DNA from: Phenylobacterium sp.
Lineage (GTDB): Bacteria; Pseudomonadota; Alphaproteobacteria; Caulobacterales; Caulobacteraceae
NCBI GenBank assembly: GCA_004799545.1
Contig: SSMU01000020.1
Location: 62,001-126,000 of the forward strand
Direction of reading: 5' to 3'
DNA: 64,000 nucleotides
Below the pieces are notes generated by a model. That model searched no databases. It saw only the letters and a program-made list of their open reading frames with translations, and had not been told where the DNA came from. The position numbers and the translations under genes are program-made. Shown here piece after piece: positions 44,532 to 52,968 of this stretch; the stretch's first letter is position 1, and each line of letters opens with the position of its first letter.

Positions 44532-46370
44532 TTAGTCTCTAAGCCTCACCCCGACGTAGACCGCCCGGCCTGGTTCATTGAAGCCGAAGCTCTCCTCGTA
44601 GCGCTTGTCGGTGAGGTTCTCGACGCGGGCGGTGAGCGTCAGCTGATCGTTCAGCCGATAGGAGCCGGCGAGGTCGGCGACCGCGAAGCCCGGCCGCGTC
44701 ACCGGCGTGAACCCGTCGCGATCGACGTCCGGCTGGCTGGATTCCGCCTTCACGGTCAGGGCCGCGCCCCAGCGGCCATGGTCCCAGAAGAGGCTCGCCG
44801 CCCCGCTTTGCTTCGGCACGCGCAGGAGTGCGGCGCCGGTGGTGGCGTCGATGGCGTCGGTCCAGGCGTAGGCGAGCTTCAGCCGGAGGTCCCCGGTCAG
44901 TCGGGCGTCGGCCTCGGCCTCCGCGCCGTTCGAGCGGGTGCGGGCGATGTTGATGTAGCGCAGGTCGACGTAGGCGATCTGGTCGCGGACCTCGAGATGG
45001 TAGCCGGTGACGGCGGCGGTGAGGCGACCGTCCGGCGAGGTCCAGCCGAGCCGCAGGTCCTCCCCCTCGGCGCGCTCGGGGCTGAGCGGGACCGGCGGGG
45101 CGAAACAAAAGTCACAGACAATTTCCGATAATGACGGAACCTTGAAACCCTGGCCCGCCGAGGCGGTGAGGGTGAAACCGGCGCCGACGTCGAGGGCCGC
45201 GGCGAGGCGGGCGGTGGTGCGGGCCTTGAACTGGTCCGGGTCGTCGTAGCGGAGGCTGGCGGTCAGGGTCAGGGGCTTGAGCGGGGTCAGGCGGCCGACG
45301 GCGAACACCGAATCGATGGCGAGGTCGGCGTCGGCGCGGCCGGAGAGGTTGGCCTCGGTCGAAGACCGCTCCGCGCCGACCACCATGCCCCAGGGATCGG
45401 AGGCGGCGCCACGCTCGGCCGTCCAGCGCCAGATGCGGCGCTCGGCGGTGTAGGTGGCCGGGAAGTCGGAGACGTCCTCGCGCCACAGGCGGTAGTCCGA
45501 GTAGCTGAGCGTCTCGTGGAAGCCCCAGGGGCCGTCGACGAGGGCGCGGACCGTGCCCTCCCAGGCCCGGGTCTTGTCCTTGTCCGGGGTGTCGGCCAGC
45601 GTGAAGTCCGGCGGCGGGAAGCCGTCGATGTGCACGTCGGAATAGGTGTAGCGCAGCCGGGCGTCGAAGCGGACCCAGTCGGTGAGCGTCAGCCGGCCGG
45701 CGAGATTGCCGGTGAAGGTGCGGAAGGGATCGACCTCCGTGCCGGTGTCGGCCTTGGAGATGCCTCGGGTCTCGAAGCCCGCGGCGGTGGCGGAGAGCGC
45801 ATAGCGGTCCTCCGAGACGCCGGCGCCCAGGAAGCCGCGGCCGGTGGCATAGGTCCCGCCCTCGGCCTCGGCCTCCAGGCCCTTCAGCTCGCGGGTGGTG
45901 ATCGAGACCACGCCGCCGATCGCGTCGGACCCCCAGAGCGAGCCCTGCGGCCCGTTCAGCACCTCGATGCGCTCGACGTCGGCGGCCTGCAGGGACGAGG
46001 GGTCGAAGGTCCCGTTGGGGTCGGCCGGATCGCCCACCGGCACGCCGTCGATCAGCACCAGGGTCTTGTCCGGGCTGGCGCCGCGGATGCGGATGGCGGC
46101 CAGGCCCCCGAACGCGCCCTGGCGGGTGACGCTGACCCCGGGCACGGTGGCCAGCACGTCCTCCAGGAAGGGGGTCTGCCGGGCCTGGAGCTCCTCACGG
46201 TCGACGACATAGGCGCCGGTCACCGCGTCGACCGGGCTCGGCAGGCGGGTGGCGGTGACCACCAGCTCGCCCACCGGCGTTGGGCCCGGGTCCGCCGCGT
46301 GGGCGGCGGCGGGAAGGAGGGCCGCCAGGGCCCCCGACGAGAGAAGGGATGAGAGAAGAAAAGCACGCAT
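44532..46370 (-). CDS. btuB: BtuB-like TonB-dependent receptor (cobalamin uptake)
   Basis: 612-residue outer-membrane receptor. Signal peptide 1 to about 26 (LLPAAAHAAD), TonB box GELVVTATRL, plug domain (VLATVPGVSVTRQGAFGGL, IRIRGASPDKTLVLIDGVPV, EVLNGPQGSLWGSDAIGGVV), then the barrel ending in aromatic/charged VGVRLRD. Size and plug motifs are those of BtuB. A cobalamin riboswitch in the leader supports vitamin B12 as the ligand. Confidence 0.93.
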   Translation of the reverse strand: MRAFLLSSLLSSGALAALLPAAAHAADPGPTPVGELVVTATRLPSPVDAVTGAYVVDREELQARQTPFLEDVLATVPGVSVTRQGAFGGLAAIRIRGASPDKTLVLIDGVPVGDPADPNGTFDPSSLQAADVERIEVLNGPQGSLWGSDAIGGVVSITTRELKGLEAEAEGGTYATGRGFLGAGVSEDRYALSATAAGFETRGISKADTGTEVDPFRTFTGNLAGRLTLTDWVRFDARLRYTYSDVHIDGFPPPDFTLADTPDKDKTRAWEGTVRALVDGPWGFHETLSYSDYRLWREDVSDFPATYTAERRIWRWTAERGAASDPWGMVVGAERSSTEANLSGRADADLAIDSVFAVGRLTPLKPLTLTASLRYDDPDQFKARTTARLAAALDVGAGFTLTASAGQGFKVPSLSEIVCDFCFAPPVPLSPERAEGEDLRLGWTSPDGRLTAAVTGYHLEVRDQIAYVDLRYINIARTRSNGAEAEADARLTGDLRLKLAYAWTDAIDATTGAALLRVPKQSGAASLFWDHGRWGAALTVKAESSQPDVDRDGFTPVTRPGFAVADLAGSYRLNDQLTLTARVENLTDKRYEESFGFNEPGRAVYVGVRLRD

Positions 46371-46461
46371 GGTCGTTCAGCCTCCGTCATGTGGAGTCGC
46401 TGCGACTGGAAGGGATCAACCTTCCTGCGCCGATGGTCTGGACCCGGACCCCGGACGAGCG

Positions 46462-46645
46462 ACGGAAGACGGCAGGTCTCCTGGCTCACGGGTCACCGGC
46501 TCCTGGCCCTCGCCTTCCCAGGAGACCCGAAGGCCTCCCAGTGGCGCCGCCCCGATGACCGGGACGGAATGGACCTGGAACCTCGCCGCTTACAGTTGCG
46601 GGCACAGCCGGGGCGTCTCACCCCAGTTCCCTCTTGGCCCCCCGA
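46462..46645 (-). ncRNA. Cobalamin (adenosylcobalamin) riboswitch
   Basis: On the minus strand, in order: GGGAACTGGGGTGAGACGCC, the conserved GCCCGCAACTGTAA region, GCCACTGGGAGGCC, GGGAAGGCGAGG, and the B12 box AGCCAGGAGACCTGCC (46486-46471). Order and spacing match the riboswitch class. The end is about 90 bases before the btuB ATG, leaving room for an expression platform. It should repress btuB when cobalamin is plentiful. Boundaries are approximate. Confidence 0.93.
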
Positions 46646-46704
46646 TCAAGGGGAGACCGCCTTCGCGCGGGGAGGAATGGACCGGAACAGGCTTGGCCGC
46701 AAGG

Positions 46705-46835
46705 GCGTGGATGCTCCCCATAGGGGGAGCTGTCGCGAAGCGACTGAGGGGGTTGAAGGGCGAGGCGGATGGCGGCGCGGGCTGCAACCCCCTCCGGCCC
46801 TCCGGGCCACCTCCCCCTGAGGGGAGGATCGCTTT
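46705..46835. repeat. Dispersed extragenic palindrome pair
   Basis: Left unit (about 46708-46754: GCTCCCCATAGGGGGAGC, then TGTCGCGAAGCGACTGAG) and right unit (about 46787-46835: CCCCCTCCGGCCCTCCGG, CCTCCCCCTGAGGGGAGG) are in inverted orientation. The right unit recurs near 55418. It lies between the btuB leader and the hydrolase stop. Confidence 0.7.
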
Positions 46836-46839
46836 CGAG

Positions 46840-47718
46840 CTAGGCCAGCGCGCCCCTATACATCGCCAGCAGCTCGCCCCAGGCGCGTTCGGCCTGTTCG
46901 GCGTTGTAGACGGCGCTGCCGGGGACGCACCAGCCGTGCTGGGCGGGGTAGACCTCGAGCTTGACCGGCACGTGGGCGGCCTCGAAGGCGGCCTTCACCG
47001 TGTCCTTGGCGGTGGGGTCGGACTTGTCGTCGTTCTCCGCCTCGCAGACCAGGTAGCGGCCGTGCAGCTTGGCGATCATCAGGTGCGGGCTGGCGGGGGT
47101 CTTCGACACCAGGGTGCCGCCGTGGAAGCTGCCGCCGGCGCCGATGCGCGGGCTCAGCGCCCCGGTCTGGATCGTCAGCGCCCCGCCCATGCAGTAGCCC
47201 TGCACGCCGATCCTCTTCCGTTTCGAGACGGAGGGCTGGGCATCCAGGAAGGCGATGTAGGCGGTGGCGTCGCGATCGATGCCGTCGGGCGTCATCGCCG
47301 CGCGATAGCTGAACAGCCGCTTGCGCTGCTCCGGATCGTTGAAGTTGAAGCTGGCGTCGACCACCGGCGCCTTGGCCGAGCGGTAGAAGGGGTTGGGCAC
47401 CAGCACCACGTAGCCGGAGCTGGCCAGCCTACGGCCCATGTCGCGGAAGGCGGGGCGCAGGCCTGCGATGTCGGTCCAGATCAGCACGCCGGGCCAGGGG
47501 CCCTTGCCGGGCGGGGTGTAGAGCACCGCGTCGCAGGCGCCGTCCGGCGTGGTCACCGTGACGTCCTGCTCGGCGACCGCGGCGGCGGCCTGGGCGGCGG
47601 CGCTGGTGGCGTAGCCGGCGACGGCGGCCGCCGCGAGGCCGAAGCCGCGGCGCGACAGGCCGGGCGCGGCCAACCGCGGATCGTGCAGCTGGCCCTGATG
47701 GATCTCGTCGTCGCACAT
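46840..47718 (-). CDS. Exported dienelactone hydrolase-family protein
   Basis: 292-residue alpha/beta hydrolase. The nucleophile is Cys176 in GYCMGG, as in dienelactone hydrolases; the catalytic His is in QHGWCVPG. A twin-arginine motif (SRRGFGLAAAAVAG, residues 22-35) preceded by about 20 residues suggests Tat export. ATG at 47718 preferred to the start at 47760, which lies in tandem repeats. Substrate unknown; such exported forms are common in this family of bacteria. Confidence 0.85.
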   Translation of the reverse strand: MCDDEIHQGQLHDPRLAAPGLSRRGFGLAAAAVAGYATSAAAQAAAAVAEQDVTVTTPDGACDAVLYTPPGKGPWPGVLIWTDIAGLRPAFRDMGRRLASSGYVVLVPNPFYRSAKAPVVDASFNFNDPEQRKRLFSYRAAMTPDGIDRDATAYIAFLDAQPSVSKRKRIGVQGYCMGGALTIQTGALSPRIGAGGSFHGGTLVSKTPASPHLMIAKLHGRYLVCEAENDDKSDPTAKDTVKAAFEAAHVPVKLEVYPAQHGWCVPGSAVYNAEQAERAWGELLAMYRGALA

Positions 47719-47730
47719 GATGGCGGCCCT

Positions 47731-47778
47731 CCCGTTTCGCGCATGGCCCGTTTCGCGCATGGCCCGTTTTCCGCATGG
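47731..47778. repeat. Three tandem 16-bp units upstream of the hydrolase gene
   Basis: Units 47731-47746, 47747-47762 and 47763-47778; the first two are identical (CCCGTTTCGCGCATGG) and the third differs at two bases. On the minus strand each unit contains an ATG, in different frames. Confidence 0.85.
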
Positions 47779-47843
47779 GGAGACAGGCCGCGGAAGATTG
47801 CAACGTTATTTCACCGGGCATTCTCTGTTGGATGTGGGTTCCG

Positions 47844-47990
47844 CCCTTCCCCTCGATGGGGAAGGGTTGGGATGGGGTGTATCCGCCGAGATGACGGCGG
47901 GTCCGGGCGGCGCCAGCGCCCGTCTGCGCCCTTCGCCTTGTGGCTTGCGCACACCCCAATCCCCGCCCTTTCCCCATCGAGGGGAAAGGG
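47844..47990. repeat. Inverted-repeat-bounded element, copy 1
   Basis: The left arm (47844-47879, a GGGGAAGGG-type palindrome plus TTGGGATGGGGTG) and right arm (47952-47990) are near-perfect inverted copies. The same architecture recurs at 48493-48641. Confidence 0.8.
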
Positions 47991-48046
47991 AGAGCGCGCG
48001 GTCGCCTGCCACGCTCCACCCGAGAGCGCCATCGGCGAAGGTGAGG

Positions 48047-48062
48047 TGTGACCGCGGTCACA
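48047..48062. promoter_or_regulatory. CRP/FNR-type dyad TGTGACCGCGGTCACA
   Basis: Perfect 16-base palindrome fitting TGTGA-N6-TCACA. With its flank GCTTGG it also forms one end of a roughly 22-base inverted repeat whose other end is 48284-48306. Confidence 0.5.
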
Positions 48063-48290
48063 GCTTGGCGGGGGCGGCGCGCCTAGGACTGCGCTTGCGC
48101 CCCTGCCCCACGGGGGACGCGGGACACCAGACGGCCCTTAGCTGCCCTCCCCGGCCAGCCGTCGACGTCCGAGGAAAGCGGGCGGACGAGTCGCAGCCTT
48201 CGCCAACGAAGGTCCGGCCTGCTCCGCCCGCGCCTTGGCCCCTCCAGCCTTCGAACCCCAACCGCCGACCGCGAGGCGCGGGTCCGAGCT

Positions 48291-48306
48291 TGTGACAAAG
48301 GTCACA
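48291..48306. promoter_or_regulatory. CRP/FNR-type dyad TGTGACAAAGGTCACA
   Basis: Second TGTGA-N6-TCACA match. No gene starts within 400 bases downstream, so a classical promoter role is unproven. Confidence 0.5.
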
Positions 48307-48394
48307 GACAAGCTCGACCATAAGGGTCAATGTCCGCCGTGACCCAACCCCCAGGGCGGGTCACCGTTCGTCAGTCGGGAACGAGGGGCGAGCG

Positions 48395-48437
48395 AGCGGG
48401 TCGGGCCTCTTTTTCAAGAGGGGGGGACCGACCCGCT
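48395..48437. other. Nested hairpin
   Basis: Outer arms AGCGGGTCGG (48395-48404) and CCGACCCGCT (48428-48437) enclose a second hairpin CCTCTT/AAGAGG (48406-48421). Could be a terminator or structured RNA; no gene ends next to it. Confidence 0.6.
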
Positions 48438-48492
48438 ACTCACCCCCCAGATATTGATGGCTCAGTTCATGTCGAGGGTGCGTCTGACCGAG

Positions 48493-48641
48493 CCCTTCCC
48501 CTCGATGGGGAAGGGTTGGGATGGGGTGCGTCCGCGGAGATTGGGAGAACGCCCAAGTGGCCTCGGCGCCCAACGGCGACCATCACCGCGACGCCCTGCG
48601 CTCACCCCAAACCCCGCCCTTTCCCCATCGAGGGGAAAGGG
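48493..48641. repeat. Inverted-repeat-bounded element, copy 2
   Basis: Arms at 48493-48528 and 48603-48641 match those of 47844-47990; the interiors share only short stretches near the left arm. Orientation is the same as copy 1. Confidence 0.8.
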
Positions 48642-48685
48642 AGAGCGCTCTGCGCGCCCACACCCGAACAGAACTGAGGCGAACC

Positions 48686-49798
48686 CTAGCCCCAGACCTT
48701 GTAGGGATCGACGAAGGGCTTGCCGAGCGCCTCGGCCACGGCCGGGTGGGTGAGCTCGCCCTTCAGCACGTTGAGCCCCCGCGCCAGGTGCTTGTTCTTC
48801 TTCAGCGCATCCAGGCCCTTGTCGGCGAGCTGCAGGCCGAACGGCAGGGTGGCGTGGCCGAGCGCCTCGGACGAGGTGCGGGGCGCAGCCCCCGGCATGT
48901 TGGCCACGCAGTAATGCACCACCCCGTCGATGGTGTAGGTCGGGTCCATGTGGGTGGTGGGCCGCGAGGTCTCGAAGCAGCCGCCCTGGTCGATGGAGAC
49001 GTCGACCAGCACCGAGCCGGGCTTCATCCTCTTCAGGTGCTCCTTGCGGACCAGCTTGGGGGCCGCGGCGCCGGCGGTCAGCACCGCGCCGATCACCACG
49101 TCGGCCTTGAGGATCTCCTCCTCCACCGCGCCCAGGGTGGAGTAGCGGGTGATCGCCCGGCCGCCGAAGATGTCGTCGAGGTAGCGCATGCGCGGGATCG
49201 AGCGCTCGACGATCACCACCTCGGCGCCGAGGCCCAGCGCCATACGCGCCGCGTTGGCGCCGACCACGCCGCCGCCCAGCACCACGATGCGGGCCGGGGG
49301 CACGCCGGGCACGCCGGAGAGCAGCAGGCCCATGCCGCCATTGTGCTTCAGCAGGGTCTCGCCGGCCGAGAACACCGCGATGCGGCCGGCGACCTCGGAC
49401 ATCGGGGCCAGCAGCGGCAGGCCGCCCGCATCGTCGGTCACCGTCTCATAGGCGATGGCCGCGCAGCCGGATTTCAGCAGGCCCTCGGTCTGGGCCGGAT
49501 CGGGCGCCAGGTGCAGGTAGGTGAACAGGATGTGCTTGGGCGTCAGCCGCGCCCATTCGACGGCCTGCGGCTCCTTCACCTTGACGATCAGCTCGGCGGC
49601 CTCGAACACCGCCGCGGCGTCGGGGAGGATCTTGGCGCCCGCCTTGACGTAGGCCTCGTCGGGATAGCCCGCCCCGGCGCCCGCGCCCGCCTCGACCACC
49701 ACCTCATGGCCGTGGGTGACGTACTCCCGCACCGCGGTGGGGGTGAGGCCGACCCGGTATTCGTCCGGCTTGATCTCGCGAGGCACACCGACGCGCAT
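48686..49798 (-). CDS. ald: Alanine dehydrogenase
   Basis: 370-residue NAD-dependent enzyme interconverting alanine and pyruvate plus ammonia. Motifs: [27 protein letters not shown] (substrate Lys, about residue 74), FTYLHLAPD (catalytic His, about 96), the NAD fold [21 protein letters not shown], and [17 protein letters not shown]. Full family length. The 292 bases upstream are G-rich without a recognisable promoter; it is probably monocistronic. Confidence 0.96.
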   Translation of the reverse strand: MRVGVPREIKPDEYRVGLTPTAVREYVTHGHEVVVEAGAGAGAGYPDEAYVKAGAKILPDAAAVFEAAELIVKVKEPQAVEWARLTPKHILFTYLHLAPDPAQTEGLLKSGCAAIAYETVTDDAGGLPLLAPMSEVAGRIAVFSAGETLLKHNGGMGLLLSGVPGVPPARIVVLGGGVVGANAARMALGLGAEVVIVERSIPRMRYLDDIFGGRAITRYSTLGAVEEEILKADVVIGAVLTAGAAAPKLVRKEHLKRMKPGSVLVDVSIDQGGCFETSRPTTHMDPTYTIDGVVHYCVANMPGAAPRTSSEALGHATLPFGLQLADKGLDALKKNKHLARGLNVLKGELTHPAVAEALGKPFVDPYKVWG

Positions 49799-50090
49799 GA
49801 AGGCCTCCGTGGGGGCAGGTTGTTGCTAGGTGGCGGCGGTTTGAGGGGAGAATGTGGCGGGGTCAAGGGGGGATGGTGGGGTGGGGGCGGAGAACCGGTC
49901 GGCTGGGGGACGGGGCGAAGGTCTGCGAAGAGGGAGGGCGAGCGCAGATGACGGCTCTGCGCCAACAACGGGCCTTGGGGCCCGGCCGCAAAGCGGACGT
50001 TTGTCGGAAGCATCTACACCCCCTCTCGTCGAAGAGGCGCCCTACGGTGGGATGACGGCCCCTGGTAGCTTCAACTGCCACGGCTTGCGG

Positions 50091-50627
50091 TCAGCCGGAG
50101 GCGACAATTGCCGCCAGGGCCGCCGACATCTGTTTCGTGCAGATTTCCTGGCGATCCTTGTACTGATCCATGAGCGACGGGCCGTCGGTGTCCTTGCCCG
50201 TCCGTTCCTTCGTCAGTTCGCACAACCGTTCATGGTAGAAATCAGCCGCTGCCAGCGCCGCGTCGAAGTTCGGATAGTGGGTCGTGTCGGGGTTAAGGTC
50301 TCGGTGCGCCGCGTGCTCGTCGCGATAGTCGACCATTGTTTTCCAGTAGGCGCGCCAGTCGTCCAGCGACATGCCAACCGACCTCAGAAGACCCTCACGG
50401 AATGCATCGGTGTCGCCGAACACGTTCTTCCAGTGCAGGGCTCGATGGTCGGCGTGGTCAGAACCGAAAAGGATGCACCAACTCGTCGCGGCAACGTCGA
50501 AGGCATTGTTTCGAGCAATCCTCAGAGACAGAGGAGGGTCGTCACCTAGCCCCCGAAGCGCGCGGGTAAGAGCGACTGCATCAACAACTGATCGCAGGGG
50601 TCTCGCGGGCGAAGACGATGTCCGCAT
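50091..50627 (-). CDS. Unrecognised protein, possible HEPN-like
   Basis: 178-residue, mostly helical soluble protein. YRDEHAAHRDL (about residues 101-111) fits an R-x5-H pattern of the kind seen in HEPN ribonuclease-like folds and AbiV-type proteins, but the rest was not recognised. Codon use is less GC-biased than in neighbouring housekeeping genes. The ATG at 50627 is the first start after an in-frame TGA. It begins an island of five poorly known genes. Confidence 0.6.
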   Translation of the reverse strand: MRTSSSPARPLRSVVDAVALTRALRGLGDDPPLSLRIARNNAFDVAATSWCILFGSDHADHRALHWKNVFGDTDAFREGLLRSVGMSLDDWRAYWKTMVDYRDEHAAHRDLNPDTTHYPNFDAALAAADFYHERLCELTKERTGKDTDGPSLMDQYKDRQEICTKQMSAALAAIVASG

Positions 50628-50692
50628 CTTTGACGACCATCTTGCGCGCCTCGCTCATCGACGGAGCGGCCTCCCTGTGTCTGACGTCGGTT

Positions 50693-51403
50693 CTATTCGA
50701 ATTCCGGCATCGCCGCGTCGAACCCGTCAAGCACCGCTGAGACATCGACCCTTCGTGAGCCGACAGGGCGTGAGTTTGTCAGCAGATTCTTGGATTGCGC
50801 GGTGAAGCCTCGCCGCGTCGTCCAGAACTCGTTCGGGCCAAAGCTGAGGGTCAGGCCGTCACGCGCAGATCGGTGCGCCCGCCCGACGCGCCAGTGCAGA
50901 GCGCAGTGGAAAGCCCCGGTGATCATGATGCGCGTTGCGATATCCGCCGGCGCGTCGTGCTTCGGCACGTAGGCCTGATAGGCCGGGCTGGGATAGACCA
51001 GCGCTGCCGAAATGCGCCTTCCCGCGAGTAGGTGATGGTCGCTACGGATGCGTCCTAGCACGTAGTCGGAAGCTTGTCTGATGGCAGCCGACCACTTCGC
51101 GTAGTCCGCCGTCTCGTCATAGCATTTCACCTCGAAGGCGAGCGCGTGACCCCACAGCGCCCTGTCGCACGGGATCGCGACGACGTCGGCCCGCACCGTC
51201 AGGCCAGTGAGGAGCGGATGCTCGATCTCGACTTCCTCGAAACACAGGAAGAAATCTCCGAGCGCGCTGATCAAGTCGCGGCGGTGAGCTGCTTCTACGT
51301 CCACAATGCTCAGCCTCCCCAGCGCTCCGACCGCGAGCGCGGGGGGAGCGCCGCCAGTGCGTTTCCTATATCTCCAAGCGTCACCGTAACCGAGCACTCT
51401 CAA
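50693..51403 (-). CDS. Putative PD-(D/E)xK nuclease-like protein
   Basis: About 236 residues, not recognised as a named family. The stretch LTVRADVVAIPCDRALWGHALAFEVKCYDE has an Asp, then Glu-x-Lys spaced as in PD-(D/E)xK nucleases, followed by a helix with a Gln (IRQASDYV), which is common in that fold. The open frame starts at a TTG that overlaps the ATG of the divergent gene; a GTG at 51397 or a later start is possible. No membrane segment. Could be a restriction-like or nuclease effector; inference only. Confidence 0.55.
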   Translation of the reverse strand: MRVLGYGDAWRYRKRTGGAPPALAVGALGRLSIVDVEAAHRRDLISALGDFFLCFEEVEIEHPLLTGLTVRADVVAIPCDRALWGHALAFEVKCYDETADYAKWSAAIRQASDYVLGRIRSDHHLLAGRRISAALVYPSPAYQAYVPKHDAPADIATRIMITGAFHCALHWRVGRAHRSARDGLTLSFGPNEFWTTRRGFTAQSKNLLTNSRPVGSRRVDVSAVLDGFDAAMPEFE

Positions 51404-52182
51404 TGAGGGACGACGAAATCGACGAAGCGCGCGAGAACCGGGTTCTGACGGACTGGTGCGCCCTGACGAACGACGTGCAGGGCCTGTGCGTGGACCTCTG
51501 GGATCGCACGTCTAGCTGGACAGGGCTCAACACCGACCCGGCGGCCTTCTCGATGATGCTGTTCAAGCGCGCCTACGGCCACATTCGCGCGTTCAGCCTG
51601 CTCTACAACGCGAAGTTCTTTCGCGACGCAGACGGCTGTGCACGCAGCGCCGTCGAGGTCGCCATCTGCCTTGCGAACCTCGCGGCGAGGCGAGAGGCAT
51701 TCGTGGAGGAGATGCGCAGCGACGCGGCGGTTACGACCAAAGGCCAGATACCAATCTGGTCCGGGGGGGATGCTGCTTTCGGTCGCGAGGCCAGCGCCGA
51801 GATGGCGAGGGTATTCGGCGAGCGCCGCAAGGACGGCGGCAAGCACGAGAAGCTGGACATGAAGGCTGTCGCTGACGGCGCGGGCCTTCCTCAACTCTAT
51901 CGCTGGTATCGCCACTTCTCCGGCACTCGGGTCCATGTGACGGGCCTGTCAATCCTCGCTGATGCGGTCGCGGTCGGCGACGAGGAACACGAGCAACGCA
52001 TCGACACCTACGCGCGGCTACGGCGAATTGATGCCCTGGCCACCGCTGGTGGCGCGACCGTCATTTCCTGCGAAGCCCACTCCAAGGTTCACGGGATCGA
52101 CGACCTTCACGACCGGGCTGCCGAGCTCATGCGCCGCATGTCGACACTCGGCCCGACCGACATCTTCGCCGACAAGAGCTAA
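51403..52182 (+). CDS. DUF5677-like helical protein
   Basis: 259-residue helical protein. FRDADGCARSAVEVAICLANLA (about residues 73-94) and YRHFSGTRVHVTG (about 168-180) resemble the two conserved blocks of DUF5677/AbiV-like proteins. The ATG overlaps the divergent nuclease-like gene start. Followed four bases later by the HNH gene on the same strand, suggesting a two-gene operon. Function unknown. Confidence 0.6.
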   Translation: MRDDEIDEARENRVLTDWCALTNDVQGLCVDLWDRTSSWTGLNTDPAAFSMMLFKRAYGHIRAFSLLYNAKFFRDADGCARSAVEVAICLANLAARREAFVEEMRSDAAVTTKGQIPIWSGGDAAFGREASAEMARVFGERRKDGGKHEKLDMKAVADGAGLPQLYRWYRHFSGTRVHVTGLSILADAVAVGDEEHEQRIDTYARLRRIDALATAGGATVISCEAHSKVHGIDDLHDRAAELMRRMSTLGPTDIFADKS

Positions 52183-52185
52183 GGC

Positions 52186-52968
52186 GTGGGGGAAGCGAAA
52201 CGTCGGCGGGAGAACAACGCACAGCGCCTCGCGAGCGCGGCGGGGTGCATTTACTGCGCAGGCCGCGAGCGTGCGAGCACGCTCGATCACATGCCGCCGC
52301 GTGCGGTCTTTTCCGCGAAGCAGCGGCCGAAGGGGCTGGAATTCCCGTGCTGCGAACGGTGCAATGCCGGGACGAAGACGACAGACCAAGTCGTCGCTCT
52401 GATGAGCCGCATTTCACTCGACGCCACGTCGCCCGAGGGCATCGCTGAGGTGCGGAAATATCTCAACGGGGTGGCCAACAACGTGCCGGGCCTGTTGGAG
52501 GAAATGGCTGGTCCGCCAGAATGGCGCAGGGCTGCGACGCGACGCGTGCCTGCCGGTCAGCATCCGCTCTTTTGCGGCGGCCCGCTCGTGAGCGCTCACA
52601 TGGAGAGGTTCTCGGCCAAGTTCGGCTTCGCGATGCATTTCGAGCTCACGGGGCAGCCTGTCGGGCCGGGCGGCGGTGTCGCCGCCCGCTGGTATTCGAA
52701 TGCCGACATCTACGAGAGCAAGTTCCCGATGGAGGCTTGGGACGTGCTCGGCGCGCCCGCAACTCTCCGGCAGGGCAAGTTCCATGTGAGCGAGCAATTC
52801 GAGTACGCCTGCGCGATCGGCGAAGACGCATCGATCGGGATGTTCATCGGCACCTTTCGACGATCCTTTGCGGTCCTGGCGTTCACCACCACGGGGCCAC
52901 GCGCGGTGTTCGATGACCCGCCGGTCCCGCTCCGTCTCTGGCGTCCTGGGAGCTTAGCCGACGGTTAA
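52186..52968 (+). CDS. HNH-endonuclease-like zinc protein
   Basis: 260-residue protein starting with MGEAKRRRENN at a GTG. The N-terminal third has the HNH/treble-clef layout CIYCAGRERASTLDHMPPRA...FPCCERCNAGTK (two CxxC pairs, DHMPP for the metal-binding His), about residues 21-64. The C-terminal 190 residues are unrecognised and may bind a partner or nucleic acid. Operon with the DUF5677-like gene. The stop shares TTAA with the convergent membrane protein gene. Confidence 0.75.
   Translation: MGEAKRRRENNAQRLASAAGCIYCAGRERASTLDHMPPRAVFSAKQRPKGLEFPCCERCNAGTKTTDQVVALMSRISLDATSPEGIAEVRKYLNGVANNVPGLLEEMAGPPEWRRAATRRVPAGQHPLFCGGPLVSAHMERFSAKFGFAMHFELTGQPVGPGGGVAARWYSNADIYESKFPMEAWDVLGAPATLRQGKFHVSEQFEYACAIGEDASIGMFIGTFRRSFAVLAFTTTGPRAVFDDPPVPLRLWRPGSLADG

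Larger units (their letters stand above)
47719..48685. other. Gene-free, repeat- and dyad-rich stretch of about 970 bases
   Basis: No convincing gene on either strand. It holds a 3 x 16-base tandem repeat (47731-47778), two copies of an inverted-repeat-bounded element (47844-47990 and 48493-48641), two TGTGA-N6-TCACA dyads (48047-48062, 48291-48306) and two further hairpins (48339-48364, 48395-48437). Confidence 0.7.

Noticed and set aside
46683..46709. GGAAC-N17-CGTG on the plus strand
   Set aside because: Imperfect -10, located in repeat DNA, and no plus-strand gene downstream.
48058..48330. Minus-strand frame of 90 codons across the dyads, with two CxxC-like cysteines
   Set aside because: It begins and ends inside the palindromes, has no Shine-Dalgarno and an Arg/Gly/Pro-rich shadow-like composition.
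46705..48641. CRISPR array from the repeated GC-rich palindromes
   Set aside because: Repeats are irregularly spaced, inverted and not separated by uniform spacers; no cas genes.
47719..48685. RNase P RNA, tmRNA or 6S RNA in the large gap
   Set aside because: The conserved RNase P blocks and other class signatures are absent despite one short GAGGAAAG match.
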